From Rhodospirillaceae bacterium (GTDB taxonomy: Bacteria; Pseudomonadota; Alphaproteobacteria; DSM-16000; Inquilinaceae): a stretch of DNA of 64,000 nt. The position numbers and the translations under genes are program-made. Location of the stretch: the NCBI GenBank assembly GCA_020638575.1, contig JACKIH010000003.1, forward strand, positions 415,501-479,500, written 5' to 3'. Below, piece after piece: positions 1 through 8,939 of the stretch. Below the pieces are notes generated by a model, which had not been told where the DNA came from, made no database searches, and was given only the letters and a program-made list of their open reading frames with translations. The number at the start of each line of letters is the position of its first letter. The first letter of the stretch is position 1.

Positions 1-1
1 C

Positions 2-1513
2 GGGCATCCGGCCTGCACCGAAGCGGCGGCCGAGATCCTGCAAGACGGCGGCAACGCCGTGGACGCGGCCATCGCCGCCGCGGCCACCACCTGCGTAGCC
101 GAACCCGCGCTGTCCAGCCTCGGCGGCGGCGGCTTTGCCCTGGTGCACCGCCCAGGCGTACCGGCGGTGCTGCACGACTTCTTCCCGGTAACGCCGAGCC
201 GCGACCACCGCGCCGACGACGTGGACATCCGCACCATCGATGCGGAGTTCGGCACGGCCACCCAACCCTTCCACATCGGGCTCGGCACAGCCGCCGTACC
301 GGGCACGGTGCGCGGCCTCTTCTCGCTACACCGCGACCAGGGGGCCGTGCCCATCCGCCGGGTGCTGGAACCGGCCATCCGGGCCGCCCGAGACGGCGTG
401 GTGATGACCGCCCAGCAGGCCTATATCTGCCGCGTCATCGGCGCCATCCTGCTCGCCACGCCGGGCAGCCGGTCGGTGTTCGCGGCCTCCGCCGCCGAGC
501 CTGCCGCCCTGCCGGAGGCCGGCAGCCGCTTTTCCTGGCCGGACCTCGCCGACCTGCTGGATGCGCTCGCCCACGAGGACGATCGGCTGATGTACGAGGG
601 CGAGGTCGGCCGCGCCATCGCCGCCATGTGCGCCGACCGCGGCGGCTGGATCACCGAACACGACCTGGCGAAGTACCGGGTGGAACGGCGCGCGCCGCTG
701 GCCGTCGACTATCGCGACTGGTCGGTGCTGTCGAACCCGGAACCGGCCGTCGGCGGTGCCCTGGTCGCCCTCACCTTGTCGCTGTTCGAGGCGCGGCGTG
801 CCGGCGACTGGTCGGTCACCTCGCCGGATACCCTGCTGCACATGGGGCGCACGCTCGCCGTGGCCGGCGACGTGGCCGAGCGCACGGCAGACGAGATTCT
901 CGCCGCCTGGCAGCCGGAAGCGCTCACCGCCCACCGCGCACGGCTGGCCGGCGGCGCCCCCGTGGTGGCCCGCGGCACCACCCAGATCAGCGTCATCGAC
1001 CGCCACGGCACGGCGGTGGCGATGACGCTGTCCAACGGCGAAGGCTGCGGCATCATGGGGCCCGGCGGCGGCTTCATGCTGAACAACATCATGGGCGAGC
1101 CCGACCTCTGCCGCGATGGCCCGGAGGTCTTTCCCCCCGGCGTGCGGCTCGCCTCGATGATGGCGCCGACGCTGGCCGCCGACCGCAAGGGCCGCGTGCT
1201 GGTGTGCGGCAGCGGCGGGTCCAGGCGCATTCGATCGGCCATTCCGCAGGTGATCAGCCATGTCGTCGACGAGGGACTGCCGCTCGACATCGCGGTGGAG
1301 GCGGCTCGCCTGCATTGGCAGGATGGCGAGCTGCATGTGGAGGGCGATGGCGATCCCCGGCTGGTGGAGTGTGCCGAGACGCTGGCGCGCGCTCCGCATA
1401 TCTGGCCGGAACGCAATATGTTCTTCGGCGGCGTCAATGCGGTGCTGAGCGACGGGACGTCGGCGATGGCGGCGGCGGACAGCCGGCGCGGAGGTTCCGG
1501 TTGGGTGCGCTGA
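2..1513 (+). CDS. ggt: gamma-glutamyltransferase, 5'-truncated by window edge
   Basis: Ntn-hydrolase of the gamma-glutamyltranspeptidase family, which cleaves or transfers the gamma-glutamyl group of glutathione-like compounds, usually in the periplasm. The frame is open from base 2 (GHPACTEAAAEIL), so the start codon and any signal peptide lie outside the window. Seen: the N-terminal motif DGGNAVDAAIAAA, the autoprocessing and nucleophile site GTTQISVID (first Thr codon at 977), the following GGGFMLNN, and a GSGGSRRIRSAI stretch from 1208 matching the family GSPGGS loop. The first Thr of the TT pair should become the new N-terminus of the small subunit. Substrate within the family (glutathione hydrolase, cephalosporin acylase-like and others) cannot be told from sequence alone. 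The next gene starts 67 bases downstream on the same strand. Confidence 0.9.
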   Translation, partial: GHPACTEAAAEILQDGGNAVDAAIAAAATTCVAEPALSSLGGGGFALVHRPGVPAVLHDFFPVTPSRDHRADDVDIRTIDAEFGTATQPFHIGLGTAAVPGTVRGLFSLHRDQGAVPIRRVLEPAIRAARDGVVMTAQQAYICRVIGAILLATPGSRSVFAASAAEPAALPEAGSRFSWPDLADLLDALAHEDDRLMYEGEVGRAIAAMCADRGGWITEHDLAKYRVERRAPLAVDYRDWSVLSNPEPAVGGALVALTLSLFEARRAGDWSVTSPDTLLHMGRTLAVAGDVAERTADEILAAWQPEALTAHRARLAGGAPVVARGTTQISVIDRHGTAVAMTLSNGEGCGIMGPGGGFMLNNIMGEPDLCRDGPEVFPPGVRLASMMAPTLAADRKGRVLVCGSGGSRRIRSAIPQVISHVVDEGLPLDIAVEAARLHWQDGELHVEGDGDPRLVECAETLARAPHIWPERNMFFGGVNAVLSDGTSAMAAADSRRGGSGWVR

Positions 1514-1580
1514 GGCGGGCTCGCCCTCGCCCTGCCACCATTGGGCGTTCATCTGTGCCATCAGTTCGAGGATCGGCTCC

Positions 1581-2480
1581 ATGAGCTTTGCATCTGCACC
1601 CTGGCGGGCGGCATCGGCCGGTTTGGCGATCCTGGCCGCCGTGGCTGTGCTGGGCTGTGCCGAGGAGCCGCCGGTCGAGCCACCCGCAGCGGCCGCAGCG
1701 GCCGACGATCCGCCGCCGCTCGAAGCCCTGCCTGCCGAGCCGGTGGAGAGTGCGCCGCTCGACGCGCCGCCGCCGACCTCCGAGATGATCGATCCCGAAG
1801 GGGAACAGGCAGACGAGACCGCCCTCTTGGCTGAAGGCGACGCCTTGCCGCCCGACGAGCCCCTGGCCGATCCCCTGGCCGATCCCCTGGCCGATCCCCT
1901 GGCCGGCCCCATGGACGAGCCTTTCGCCGACCCGATCGGCGATCCTCTGGGCGAGCCCCTGGCCGAGCCCATGGGCGATGGCCAAGCCGTGCTCGTCGCT
2001 CCGCAAGACTTGCCCCCGGAACCGCGGGCCGAATCCGCGGCGGTCAACCCCTATCTGCCGGTGCCAGCCCTGCTGCTGGCTTCCGAACCCGCCGGCCCGG
2101 ACGACGTGGCCGAGGCTGGGCCGGCCACCTTCCAGCGGCGGCCCCTAGACCTGCCCGCCGAGCTGCCGCGTGAGGAACTTCCCGCGCTGGGCGATCTCGA
2201 TCTGCCGCAAGACTCCACAGGCCCGGCCGCCCCGCCGCCGCCGCAAGCCGAGGGTACCCCGCCGCCGGTGCAGATTGTCGCGCCCGTACAGCGGGTAAGG
2301 CAGGGGCCTTGGCGCGTGGTTTGTTACCAGGACGGCGAAGTAGTATTCGAACACAACAGCATCTATCGGGTGTGGCTCGCCGATCACGTTCCACCGCAGT
2401 GGGCCTATGAGACCGTCGACGGCATCCGTTTCCGCGGACGAATAGGCACAGACGTCAACTGCCAGTGGATCCGCCAATGA
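1581..2480 (+). CDS. Pro/Ala/Asp-rich lipoprotein with DPLA tandem repeats
   Basis: Unrecognised 299-aa protein. The N-terminus has a lipoprotein signal: a basic residue, a hydrophobic stretch, then the lipobox AVLGC with Cys at residue 26, so it is probably anchored in the outer or inner membrane facing the periplasm. Residues about 30-220 are low complexity, rich in Pro, Ala, Glu and Asp, and include a run of ADPL/GEPL tetrapeptides encoded by a 12-bp tandem repeat. The last ~60 residues (from QGPWRVVCYQDGEVVF to CQWIRQ) look like a small folded domain with two Cys. The start at 1581 is the first ATG giving an intact signal peptide. Function unknown; a spacer-type envelope lipoprotein is an inference. 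Confidence 0.7.
   Translation: MSFASAPWRAASAGLAILAAVAVLGCAEEPPVEPPAAAAAADDPPPLEALPAEPVESAPLDAPPPTSEMIDPEGEQADETALLAEGDALPPDEPLADPLADPLADPLAGPMDEPFADPIGDPLGEPLAEPMGDGQAVLVAPQDLPPEPRAESAAVNPYLPVPALLLASEPAGPDDVAEAGPATFQRRPLDLPAELPREELPALGDLDLPQDSTGPAAPPPPQAEGTPPPVQIVAPVQRVRQGPWRVVCYQDGEVVFEHNSIYRVWLADHVPPQWAYETVDGIRFRGRIGTDVNCQWIRQ
1860..1907 (+). repeat. 12-bp in-frame tandem repeat, four units
   Basis: Unit cccctggccgat at 1860-1871, 1872-1883, 1884-1895 and a variant fourth unit 1896-1907. It encodes the PLAD tetrapeptides of the lipoprotein. Being a multiple of three, copy-number change would lengthen or shorten the linker without a frameshift. Confidence 0.9.
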
Positions 2481-2599
2481 CCCTCGCAGTTACGACGATT
2501 TTTCTGAATGCCCAGATGCGGGCAACCACACTTTTGCAATTCCGTGGTAAGAATAGAGCATAACTGGCTCTAACATCATGCATGACCGATGTAACTGTC

Positions 2600-2628
2600 T
2601 TGACTGCCCAGGGGCGGTGGAAGATAAC
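2600..2628 (+). promoter_or_regulatory. putative sigma70-type promoter for the secretion outer-membrane gene
   Basis: TTGACT at 2600-2605, a 17-base spacer, then GATAAC at 2623-2628. It sits in a locally AT-richer 214-base gap, 67 bases before the ATG at 2695. The -35 matches consensus at five of six positions and the -10 at four of six. No operator for a specific regulator was recognised in the gap 2481-2694. Confidence 0.55.
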
Positions 2629-2694
2629 GTGAATTTATAGATAAGGTTCTAGACGCGCGGCGCGTGCGCCGTTGCGCAGGCGGACGGAGGCTCC

Positions 2695-4104
2695 ATGGTG
2701 AAGATCCGATTTGGCTCCAAGCGGAGTGCTGTCCTGGGCACGATTGCGCTCGCCCTACTCGGCGGCTCAGCCCATGCCATGACGCTTCAGGAGGCCGTGC
2801 AGCTCACGGTCTCGACCAATCCGGAAATTGGCGAAGCGCGCGCCAGCCGCTTGGCCATCGACCATGAACTGACCCAGGCCCGCGGGCTCTACCTGCCGCA
2901 GATCGACCTGCGCGCGGAAGTCGGCCCGGAATACACCGACTCTCCGACGGTCCGCTCCCGCAACGACTTCGACGGCGACACGGCTTGGCCGCGGTGGAAC
3001 CTCTCCGTCGTCCTGCAGCAGCGCATCTTCGACGGGTTCGAGACCGATTCCGAAGTGGAACGCCAGGCTGCGCGGGTCGACGCCGCCGCCTACCGGGTTC
3101 TGGAGCGCTCGGAATTCGTCGGTCTCGATGTCGTCCAGGCTTACCTCGACGTCATGCGCAACATGGAGTTGGTTAACCTGGCGCGCGACAATGTCGACGT
3201 GCACCGCGGCACGCTCGGCGAAGTACAGCGCCTGGTGAATGCCGGCGAGGCCAGCGTCGCCGACTCCCAGCAAGCCGAAGCGCGCCTGCGCAACGCCGAG
3301 GAGACGCTGATCTCCTTCGAAGCGGACCTGGAAGAAGGCCGCATCAACTACCAGACCATCGTCGGCCAGATGCCGGGCCAGCTCACCATGCCGGCGCCGG
3401 TGATCACCGCCGTCCCGCTGGATTTGGAAACCGCGGTCCATTCGGCCCTCTCCAACAACCCGCTGATCTCCATCGCGCTGGCCGACCTCGACGTCAGCCA
3501 TGCCGAACTGCGTGAGGCCGAGGCGGTGTTCTATCCCAGCCTGACGCTGGAAGGGACCGCCTCCCACGGCTTCAACATCGCCGGCCAGCAGGGCGACGAA
3601 ACCCGCGCCAACCTGTTGCTGGTGGCCCGCTACAACCTCTATCGCGGCGGCATCGACAGCGCCAACCGGCAGGAGCAGATCGCCCATATCGGCGAGCGCC
3701 AGGAGCGGCTGGACCGCATCCGCCGCGAGGTCGAGGAGCTGGTGCGCTCGTCCTGGAACACCATGGACAGCATCACCCGGCGAATCCCCGTTCTGGAGCA
3801 GGAAGTGGTCGCCGGCGAGCAGGTGCGCCAGTCCTACCGCGAGCAGTTCGTGCTGGGTGCCCGGACGCTGATCGACGTGCTGGACTCCGAGAACGAGCTG
3901 TTCAACTCCCGCGTCGCCCTGTCGAGCGCCCAGTTCGCCCAGATCTTCTCCCGCTACCGGGTGATTGCCGCGACCGGCAACCTGATGAACACGCTGAACA
4001 TCCGCGTGCCCGACGAAGCGGCGGCGGTGGCCCGTGAAGGCGCCGGCGGCGTCCATCCGGCCCATGTGTCGGAACTGCCCCTGGGGAACGACTACTTCCG
4101 TTAA
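2695..4104 (+). CDS. TolC-family outer-membrane component of type I secretion (LapE-like)
   Basis: 469-aa outer-membrane efflux protein that would form the exit duct for a type I secretion system. A signal peptide ends near GGSAHA (residue ~28), followed by MTLQEAVQLTVSTNPEI, the standard start of the first TolC helical repeat. A second half-repeat begins near LETAVHSALSNNPLI. YRGGIDSANRQEQ and GARTLIDVLDSENELFNSR are typical helix-strand junctions of the family. The length fits TolC proteins. The gene precedes an ABC exporter, an HlyD adaptor and a LapG-like protease on the same strand, which argues for a Lap-type adhesin exporter rather than drug efflux. A strong terminator follows (4152-4191), so the downstream genes probably have their own promoter. 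A second TolC-family gene lies at 58893-60254. Confidence 0.85.
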   Translation: MVKIRFGSKRSAVLGTIALALLGGSAHAMTLQEAVQLTVSTNPEIGEARASRLAIDHELTQARGLYLPQIDLRAEVGPEYTDSPTVRSRNDFDGDTAWPRWNLSVVLQQRIFDGFETDSEVERQAARVDAAAYRVLERSEFVGLDVVQAYLDVMRNMELVNLARDNVDVHRGTLGEVQRLVNAGEASVADSQQAEARLRNAEETLISFEADLEEGRINYQTIVGQMPGQLTMPAPVITAVPLDLETAVHSALSNNPLISIALADLDVSHAELREAEAVFYPSLTLEGTASHGFNIAGQQGDETRANLLLVARYNLYRGGIDSANRQEQIAHIGERQERLDRIRREVEELVRSSWNTMDSITRRIPVLEQEVVAGEQVRQSYREQFVLGARTLIDVLDSENELFNSRVALSSAQFAQIFSRYRVIAATGNLMNTLNIRVPDEAAAVAREGAGGVHPAHVSELPLGNDYFR

Positions 4105-4151
4105 GCCGTCGCGGCCGCCCGGCGGCCGGCTACGGACGATCACATCGCTGG

Positions 4152-4191
4152 GACAAGGGATGGGCGCCTCGAATTGGCGCCCATCTTTGTC
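4152..4191 (+). terminator. intrinsic terminator after the TolC gene
   Basis: Arms at 4152-4168 and 4176-4191 form a long stem whose inner ten base pairs (gatgggcgcc / ggcgcccatc) are perfect around a seven-base loop. The run tttgtc begins in the distal arm. Confidence 0.8.
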
Positions 4192-4236
4192 TCAGGACGA
4201 TGGCGACCCTTAGAATTGATTAATCTTCGGGCGGCT

Positions 4237-4253
4237 ATGGTCCCTTCGACCAT
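4237..4253. promoter_or_regulatory. inverted repeat ATGGTC-N5-GACCAT before the ABC transporter gene
   Basis: Perfect six-base arms at 4237-4242 and 4248-4253, separated by ccttc, lie 16 bases upstream of the ATG at 4269. It could be an operator or a 5'-UTR hairpin. No known regulator motif was recognised. Confidence 0.3.
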
Positions 4254-4268
4254 CCCGAGAGTGAGGCG

Positions 4269-6728
4269 ATGAGCGCACCCGATCACCTCGAGGCCCAAGA
4301 CGAGCCCGTAGCCGAGCAACCGCAATGGACGATCGGCACGCACGATCTGGCGGGGAGCCATTCCGATCCCCTGCTGGCGTCTCTGGTGTTCCTCACCAAG
4401 CACTTCGAGCGCACCATGTCGCGCGATGCCCTGGTGGCCGGCCTGCCGCTGGAAGACGGGATTCTGTCCCCCAGCCTGTTCACCCGGGCAGCCGCCCGCG
4501 CCGGCTTGACCTCCAAGCTGGTGCGGCGGCCGCTGAACCGCATTCCCTCCATCGTACTGCCGGTGGTGCTGCTGCTTAAGAATCGCGGCGCCTGCGTGCT
4601 GCAGCGCGTCCATGCCGATGGCCACGCCACCATCCTGGTGCCGGAAACCGACGAGGGCATGTCCACGGTGCCGCTGGCGGACCTGGAGGCCGCCTATTCC
4701 GGCTACGCCATCTTCGTCAAGCCGCAGCACCGCTACACCGACCGCCTGGGAACCGAAGCCCCGCCGCAGGCCGGACATTGGTTCTGGTCCACCCTGGCAC
4801 GGCTGTGGCCCACCTACGCCGAAGTGGTGGTGGCGGCGGGCCTGGTGAACTGCCTGGCGCTCGCCTCGCCGCTGTTCATCATGAACGTCTACGACCGGGT
4901 GCTGCCCAATGCCGCCTTCGCCACCTTGTGGGTGCTGGCCGCCGGCATCGCGCTCGCCTTCGGCTTCGACTTCCTGCTGCGCGTGGTGCGCGGCCTGCTG
5001 ATCGATTCCGCCGGCCGGCGCGCCGACGTGATCATGGCCAACCAGATCTTCGAGCACGTGCTGAACATCAAGATGGCGGCACGGCCCCAGAGCACCGGTG
5101 CCTTCGCCAACCATCTGCGCGAGTTCGAGACGGTCCGCGACTTCTTCACGTCCGCGACGCTGGCCTCGATGACGGATCTGCTGTTCGTCGGCCTGTTCAT
5201 CTTCGTTATCTACGTCGTGTCCGGGCCGCTCGCCTATGTGCCGCTGGCGGTGGTGGTGATCACCCTCGTCATCGGCTTCATCGTGCAGATCCCGCTCGCC
5301 CGCACGGTGCGCCAGACCCAGGCGGAATCGGCGCTCAAGCACGGCATCCTGGTGGAGACGGTGAGCTCACTCGACACCATCAAGAGCCTGGGTGCGGAAG
5401 GCCGCATGCAGCGGGCGTGGGAGCGCTTCGTCGGCGCCACATCGCGCACCAGCCAGAAGAGCCGCCGCATCTCCAACCTGGCCATGAGCATGACCAGCCT
5501 GCTGCAGCAGATGACCACGGTGTGCATCGTCGTCGGCGGCGTCTACCTGGTGGCCGAGGGCGAGATGACCCAGGGCGGCATCATCGCTGCGGTCATCCTG
5601 GGGGGACGCGCGGTCGGCCCGCTGGCCGGCGTGGCCGGCACGCTGTCGCGCCTCAACCAGTCGCTGTCGGCCCTGCGCACGCTGAATTCGCTGATGCGGG
5701 CCCCGGTGGAACGGCCGTCGGACCGCAACTTCGTCAGCCGCCCCATCGCCCGCGGTGCGGTGGAGTTCCGCGACGTTACCTTCGCCTATCCCGGCAGCCA
5801 GCACCCGGCCCTGCGCAACGTCACCTTTGCCGTCGAGCCGGGCGAACGCGTCGGCGTGATCGGCCGCATCGGGTCGGGCAAGACGACGCTCGGGCGCCTG
5901 CTGGTCGGCTTCTACGAGCCCGACGAGGGGGCCGTGCTGGTCGATGGCATCGACCTGCGCCAGTACCACCCGTCCGACGTGCGCCGCGGCATCGGCCTCG
6001 TCATGCAGGACGTCACCCTCTTCCAGGGCACCGTGCGCGACAACATCGCCATCGGCGCGCCCTATGCCGAGGACGCGATGATCCTGCGGGCGGCCCAGCT
6101 CGCCGGCGTAGACGCGTTCATCGGCAGCCACCCGCTTGGCTACGACCTGCCCGTGGGCGAGCGCGGCCAGATGCTTTCCGGCGGTCAGCGCCAGTCCATC
6201 GCGCTTGCCCGCGCCGTGCTGATGGACCCGCCCATCCTGATGCTGGACGAGCCCACCAGCGCCATGGACCTGCAGGCCGAGCGCAACTTCATCCAACGCC
6301 TCGACGCGGTGATGGCCCAGGGCCGGACACTGATCGTCACCACCCATCGCACCAGCCTGTTGCGGGTGGTCCAGCGCCTGATCGTCATCGACGACGGCCG
6401 CATCGTACATGACGGGCCGCGCGATCAGGTGCTGGCGACCCTGCGCGCCGGCGGCCAGGCTGCCGCCGCTGCGGCCACTGCCGGTGTCGGCGATGCCCAG
6501 GCGATCGCCCAGGCCGGCCAGGCCACACAGCCCGCCAAGACCGCCGCCGCACCGCCAGGCGCACCCCCAGGCGCACCGCCAGGTACACCGCCAGGCGCAC
6601 CCCAGGTGCAGGCACAGCCGCAAATGCGCCCGCGCCCCCAGACGGTGAGCCGCGTCGCCGCCGTGCAGATGGCTCAGCCGGTCAGCAGGCCCAAGGCGGC
6701 ACAGGACGACGAGACCGAAACACCATGA
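4269..6728 (+). CDS. lapB: type I secretion ABC transporter/permease (LapB-like), degenerate C39 domain
   Basis: 819-aa inner-membrane ABC exporter. An N-terminal C39-like domain (about residues 30-155) lacks the catalytic Cys, as in exporters of non-cleaved RTX and adhesin substrates. It is followed by a six-TM exporter domain (about 165-450) and an ATPase domain: Walker A GRIGSGKTT near 532, signature LSGGQRQ near 636, Walker B LMLDEPTSAMD near 658, and H-loop TTHR. A Pro/Ala/Gln-rich tail of about 110 residues containing four PPGA-type repeats is unusual for the family. The SD-like gagtgaggcg precedes the ATG. The stop overlaps the start of the next gene (ATGA at 6725), so translation is probably coupled. 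The LapB role is inferred from the LapG neighbour; no large adhesin gene is in the window. Confidence 0.88.
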   Translation: MSAPDHLEAQDEPVAEQPQWTIGTHDLAGSHSDPLLASLVFLTKHFERTMSRDALVAGLPLEDGILSPSLFTRAAARAGLTSKLVRRPLNRIPSIVLPVVLLLKNRGACVLQRVHADGHATILVPETDEGMSTVPLADLEAAYSGYAIFVKPQHRYTDRLGTEAPPQAGHWFWSTLARLWPTYAEVVVAAGLVNCLALASPLFIMNVYDRVLPNAAFATLWVLAAGIALAFGFDFLLRVVRGLLIDSAGRRADVIMANQIFEHVLNIKMAARPQSTGAFANHLREFETVRDFFTSATLASMTDLLFVGLFIFVIYVVSGPLAYVPLAVVVITLVIGFIVQIPLARTVRQTQAESALKHGILVETVSSLDTIKSLGAEGRMQRAWERFVGATSRTSQKSRRISNLAMSMTSLLQQMTTVCIVVGGVYLVAEGEMTQGGIIAAVILGGRAVGPLAGVAGTLSRLNQSLSALRTLNSLMRAPVERPSDRNFVSRPIARGAVEFRDVTFAYPGSQHPALRNVTFAVEPGERVGVIGRIGSGKTTLGRLLVGFYEPDEGAVLVDGIDLRQYHPSDVRRGIGLVMQDVTLFQGTVRDNIAIGAPYAEDAMILRAAQLAGVDAFIGSHPLGYDLPVGERGQMLSGGQRQSIALARAVLMDPPILMLDEPTSAMDLQAERNFIQRLDAVMAQGRTLIVTTHRTSLLRVVQRLIVIDDGRIVHDGPRDQVLATLRAGGQAAAAAATAGVGDAQAIAQAGQATQPAKTAAAPPGAPPGAPPGTPPGAPQVQAQPQMRPRPQTVSRVAAVQMAQPVSRPKAAQDDETETP
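6550..6597 (+). repeat. 12-bp tandem repeat encoding PPGA units
   Basis: Four units close to caccgccaggcg at 6550-6561, 6562-6573, 6574-6585 and 6586-6597, in frame within the C-terminal tail of the ABC transporter. Confidence 0.85.
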
Positions 6729-8080
6729 GCGAGCAAGCGCCTTCCGCCATCTCGTCGCGGCCGCCGAGCGTCATCTCGGACTTCGACTTTGCCGACGAGA
6801 TCCAGGCCGCCCTGCACCAGGGCCCGCGCCGCACCACCCACCTCATGCTGTTGGTGATCGTGGCCCTGTTCGCGGTCGGCTTCGGCTGGGCCGCCTGGGC
6901 GACCATCGACGAGGTGACGCGCGGCCAGGGCCGCGTCGTGCCCTCGCGCCAGATGCAGGTGGTGCAGACCCTGGAGCCGGGGATCATCGAGGAGATCCTG
7001 GTGGCGCCCGGCGATCTGGTGGACGAAGGCCAGATCCTCATCCGGGTCGATGATACCGGCCTGTCCTCCCAGCTCGGCGAACTGGAAGCCCAGCGGCGCG
7101 CGCTGCAGGCGCAGATCGCCCGTCTCCAGTCGGAACTGAACGGCGAGGAAGAGCCCGTCTTCCCCGAAGCCTTGCAGGAGGTGGCGCCCAGCGTCATCGC
7201 CGACGAGACGGAGCTGTTCCATGCCCGCCGGTTGGAACTGGAAAACCAGCTTAACATCCTGCGCCAGCAGGCCGAACAGCGCGAACAGGAACTGCAGGAG
7301 CTGCGCGCGGCGGAGGACCAGTACGCCACCGGCCTCGGCCTCGCCCAGCAGGAGCTTGGCGTCTATGCCACCCTCAGCCCCGGCGTGGTGCCGCGGGTGG
7401 AAATCCTCCAGGTGCAGCAGCGGGTGAACGAGCTGAGCGGCCAGCTTGAGCAGACCCGCCGCGCCATCAACCGTGCGGAGGCGGCGATCCGCGAAGCCCA
7501 CCAGCGCATCGAGGACCAGTTCCTCCAGTTCCGCGCCGAAACGCGGGTGCAGCTCAACCAGCACCGCAACGACCTGGCGGTGATCGAAGAAGGGTTACGC
7601 GGCGCCACCGACCGGGTGGTGCGCACCGATATCCGCTCGCCGGTCGACGGCATCGTCAACCGCGTCAACGTCACCACCGTTGGCGGCGTGGTGCAGCCCA
7701 GCCAGGACCTGATCGAGATCGTGCCGATCGAGGATTCGCTGCTCATCGAAGCGCGCATCCGGCCGTCCGACGTGGCCTTCCTGCGCCCCGGCCTGCCCGC
7801 CACCGTGAAGATCACCGCCTACGACTATGCCTCCTACGGCGGCCTGCAAGGGTCGGTCGAACGCATCAGCGCCGACACCATCGTCGACGAGGAAACCGGC
7901 GAGAGCTTCTACGAAATCACTGTACGGACTGAGAGCGCCCAGCTCGGCAACGGCGACCAGGACCTGCCGATCATCCCCGGCATGATCGCCACCGTGGACA
8001 TCCTGACGGGCCATCGGACGATCCTGGAATACCTCCTCCATCCCCTGGAGCGAGGTCTTGATCAAGCGCTGACGGAATAA
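6725..8080 (+). CDS. lapC: HlyD-family membrane fusion protein (LapC-like)
   Basis: 451-aa periplasmic adaptor linking the ABC exporter to TolC. One N-terminal transmembrane segment (about residues 40-62, LMLLVIVALFAVGFGWAAW), then a biotinyl-lipoyl-like strand pair (VVQTLEPGIIEEILVAPGDLVDEGQ). A long coiled coil rich in Gln, Glu and Arg (about 110-270) follows, then the second lipoyl half (IRSPVDGIVNRVNVTTVGGVV) and the HlyD C-terminal beta domain (LRPGLPATVKITAYDY, GMIATVDILTGHRTI). Length and order match type I adaptors. It overlaps the exporter gene by four bases, and the LapG-like gene follows after 14 bases, consistent with one operon. Confidence 0.9.
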   Translation: MSEQAPSAISSRPPSVISDFDFADEIQAALHQGPRRTTHLMLLVIVALFAVGFGWAAWATIDEVTRGQGRVVPSRQMQVVQTLEPGIIEEILVAPGDLVDEGQILIRVDDTGLSSQLGELEAQRRALQAQIARLQSELNGEEEPVFPEALQEVAPSVIADETELFHARRLELENQLNILRQQAEQREQELQELRAAEDQYATGLGLAQQELGVYATLSPGVVPRVEILQVQQRVNELSGQLEQTRRAINRAEAAIREAHQRIEDQFLQFRAETRVQLNQHRNDLAVIEEGLRGATDRVVRTDIRSPVDGIVNRVNVTTVGGVVQPSQDLIEIVPIEDSLLIEARIRPSDVAFLRPGLPATVKITAYDYASYGGLQGSVERISADTIVDEETGESFYEITVRTESAQLGNGDQDLPIIPGMIATVDILTGHRTILEYLLHPLERGLDQALTE

Positions 8081-8094
8081 GAGACGGGTCGAGC

Positions 8095-8856
8095 ATGACG
8101 CATCCCTGGTCCGGCGCCCGACGCCGCATTTTGAAGAGTACGCGGCGCCTGCGCTGGCCATCGGGGTGGCTTTCCCCGATCCTGGCAACCCTCTCACTGG
8201 CCATCGGCAGCTTCGGCCTGGCCCAGTCGGGCGGTGGTGCCAACAACCAGTTCGGGCTCTGGGGGTCGATCGAGTTCCGCTCGTCGGACTACACGGCGAT
8301 CCACCAGTGGGTGGGCGTCGTCCAGCGCATGCGCGAGCAGCAGGCGACCCTCGATGCCTGCCGCGCCGATGTCACCCGCTGCCCGTCGCCGGAAACGACG
8401 GTGTGGCTGTCCACCATCGAACGCCTGCGCGGCACGTCGAGGGAAAACCAGGTGAGCGAGGTCAACCGGGTGATCAACTCGATCATCCAGTACCGCGAGG
8501 ACACCGTTCTTTACGGCCTCACCGACTATTGGGCGACGCCGCTGGAGACACTGCAGCGCGGCGGCGACTGCGAGGATTTCGCCATCCTGAAGTTCGCGGC
8601 CCTGCTGGCGCTGGGGTTCAACAACGACGACATGCGGATCGTCGTGGTGCATGATGCCGACCGGCAGGTCGATCACGCGGTGCTCGCCGTCGACATGGGC
8701 GATCGGACCTTGGTCCTCGACAACTACGGTGTGCCGCTGCCGCCGCGCGGCCGCCTCGGGTATCGGCCCGACTACTCGGTCAACCTCACGCACCGGTGGA
8801 CCCATTTCCTCACACCGGAGCTGACCCAGGCCTTCATCGCCCAGTCGCTGCAGTAA
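8095..8856 (+). CDS. lapG: LapG-like periplasmic bacterial transglutaminase-like cysteine protease
   Basis: 253-aa member of the BTLCP (DUF920) family. LapG releases LapA-type giant adhesins by cutting near their N-terminus when it is not sequestered. A hydrophobic signal segment lies at about residues 24-43. The triad is visible: Cys159 in RGGDCEDFAILK, His194 in DHAVLAV, Asp209 in LVLDNYG; the motif DYWATPLETL also fits the family. The gene lies directly behind the exporter and adaptor genes, as expected for a Lap locus. In known systems the counterpart is LapD, a membrane receptor with degenerate GGDEF-EAL domains. Here the next gene instead encodes a two-TM protein with a degenerate HD-GYP domain. 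Confidence 0.9.
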   Translation: MTHPWSGARRRILKSTRRLRWPSGWLSPILATLSLAIGSFGLAQSGGGANNQFGLWGSIEFRSSDYTAIHQWVGVVQRMREQQATLDACRADVTRCPSPETTVWLSTIERLRGTSRENQVSEVNRVINSIIQYREDTVLYGLTDYWATPLETLQRGGDCEDFAILKFAALLALGFNNDDMRIVVVHDADRQVDHAVLAVDMGDRTLVLDNYGVPLPPRGRLGYRPDYSVNLTHRWTHFLTPELTQAFIAQSLQ

Positions 8857-8939
8857 CCGTTGATGCCCAGTCGAACAGGGTTTGCCGTCATGCCGCCTCC
8901 CGCTTGCTTTGGGGGCTCGCCAAGAACAGGATCATTGCG

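Noticed and set aside
326..2047. 573-codon antisense reading frame across the ggt and lipoprotein genes
   Set aside because: Composition (Gly/Ser/Arg runs) mirrors the complementary strand of repeat-rich coding sequence; no domain, and it conflicts with two well-supported genes.
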